NCBI GenBank assembly: GCA_023428545.1
Contig: JAEYXH010000008.1
Span: 62,001-126,000, forward strand
Reading direction: 5' to 3'
Source of the DNA: Bacteroidota bacterium
GTDB taxonomy: Bacteria; Bacteroidota; Bacteroidia; Bacteroidales; Prolixibacteraceae
DNA: 64,000 bases
Notes under the pieces: model-generated
Database searches by the model: none
What the model was told of the DNA's origin: nothing
Seen by the model: only the letters and a program-made list of their open reading frames with translations
Part shown: positions 63,330 through 64,000 of the stretch, piece by piece
Layout of the letters: the number at the start of each line of letters is the position of its first letter
How positions within the stretch are numbered: the first letter of the stretch is position 1
Program-made: the position numbers and the translations under genes

Positions 63330-64000
63330 TCAAAATAACGGACTGATCAGATAAGCCAGAGATTCCCTGGACTTGTCATACCAGGGTCGTTTCCGCCATT
63401 CGCTCAGCAGGACCTCCCTGCTGTTACGCATGTCCACTTTCACATACGCACCCAGTTGTCGTGCAAATTGCTCGCTGTAAATAAATGCGTTCACTTCGAA
63501 ATTCGTCTCCAGGCTGCGGAAGTCGAAATTTGCGGTACCCACCGATACAAATGAACCGTCGACCAGCAGGATTTTGCTGTGGATAAACCCTTTCTGGTAG
63601 AAAAATATCCTTACCCCAGCCTCCAGCAGTTCATCAATATAGGAGTTGGAAACCCACTTGGGTAACAGGGCATCAGACTTGCCGGGAATTACAATTTTCA
63701 CATCGATACCTCCCAGGGCGGCCGTTTTTAAGGCGGTAAGGAGTGATGGAGTTGGCATCAGGTAAGGAGTTACAATGGTAATTTCACGACGGGCACAGGT
63801 GATCGCGGTAAAAAATGCCTGGGCGATACTGTCCCAGTCCGAATCAGGGCCACTGGCACTAATCTGTACCGGAATGCCGGGATCATCGGTGAAGGGTCTG
63901 AAATAATCCCTTCCTACCAGGTTTTCGCCCTTGACAAAAAACCAGTCGGCTGCAAATACCACCTGAAGGAAAGCAACCGCATTGCCTTCAATCTGAATGT
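63330..64000 (-). CDS. cls: Cardiolipin synthase, C-terminal half (5' end outside window)
   Basis: The last 223 residues of a phospholipase-D-family cardiolipin synthase, which joins two phosphatidylglycerols in the inner membrane. The window starts inside the region between the two HKD motifs, with the IEGNAVAFLQVVFAADW block, and contains the second HKD motif HSKILLVDGS with GTANFDFRS and a final NFEVNAFIYSE. It ends in the family-typical KRPWYDKSRESLAYLISPLF. The start codon lies beyond 64000; the frame is open to the window edge. It sits downstream of other minus-strand sequence not in view. Confidence 0.92.
   Translation of the reverse strand, partial: IQIEGNAVAFLQVVFAADWFFVKGENLVGRDYFRPFTDDPGIPVQISASGPDSDWDSIAQAFFTAITCARREITIVTPYLMPTPSLLTALKTAALGGIDVKIVIPGKSDALLPKWVSNSYIDELLEAGVRIFFYQKGFIHSKILLVDGSFVSVGTANFDFRSLETNFEVNAFIYSEQFARQLGAYVKVDMRNSREVLLSEWRKRPWYDKSRESLAYLISPLF

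Noticed and set aside
1..64000. CRISPR arrays, tRNA, rRNA, insertion sequences
   Set aside because: No regular spacer-repeat pattern, cloverleaf, rRNA segment or transposase-like ORF was seen on either strand; only plain reading was possible, so short tRNAs could be missed.

Overview
This window is a chromosomal stretch from a member of the Bacteroidota, most likely an anaerobic or facultative Bacteroidales/Marinilabiliales-type organism. The evidence is two SusC/SusD pairs, a gliding/type IX secretion lipoprotein (GldH), three secreted proteins ending in type IX (T9SS) C-terminal sorting domains, the Bacteroidota fusion of DAHP synthase with chorismate mutase, methylmalonyl-CoA mutase in two subunits, and many upstream TAnnTTTG motifs, the Bacteroidota -7 promoter element. 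I saw no tRNA, rRNA, CRISPR array, insertion sequence or phage gene.

Layout. 1-6400 is housekeeping: the 5' part of dxs, an OmpA-type lipoprotein, then minus-strand mrp, an alkyltransferase-like gene, trmB, gldH and ricT. 6680-13280 has a Tat-exported sugar-isomerase-like TIM barrel, a membrane-anchored AraC regulator, a porin followed by a beta-helix lipoprotein, and an acyl-CoA ligase. 13680-17830 encodes methylmalonyl-CoA mutase (mutA-mutB), for succinate/propionate interconversion. 17980-24500 has a LuxR-type regulator overlapping a hemerythrin/RIC-type gene, a small conserved-looking ORF, an S37-like serine peptidase, a DUF4834-like membrane protein, glycyl-tRNA synthetase and a glycosyltransferase.

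24500-32570 is a surface-polysaccharide cluster. Four consecutive minus-strand genes match the wbpI-wbpE-wbpD-wbpB pathway to UDP-2,3-diacetamido-2,3-dideoxy-mannuronic acid, but wbpA (the UDP-GlcNAc 6-dehydrogenase) is not in the window. They are joined by glycosyltransferases, a methyltransferase and a Wzx-type flippase. After them come a YfhO-type membrane protein and a 3-methyladenine DNA glycosylase.

35734-37880 is an aromatic amino acid operon, tyrA then DAHP synthase/chorismate mutase. It is preceded by a textbook transcription attenuator that I read directly from the sequence: a 24-codon leader peptide with seven consecutive Phe/Tyr/Trp codons, a strong terminator, and a 10-base leader segment that is an exact complement of the terminator's 5' arm.

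38560-60110 is an accessory, glycan-directed region. On the plus strand are a 1291-residue T9SS-secreted repeat protein and a GH5 endoglucanase with a CBM6-like module and T9SS tail. Converging on them is a seven-gene minus-strand operon: FAS1 lipoprotein, SusC, SusD, FAS1 lipoprotein, FAS1 lipoprotein, SusC, SusD. The two middle FAS1 proteins end in jelly-roll-like domains and may serve as surface glycan-binding proteins. Upstream lies an unusual set of four 11-bp half-sites. The window closes with a T9SS-secreted putative metallopeptidase and the C-terminal half of a cardiolipin synthase.
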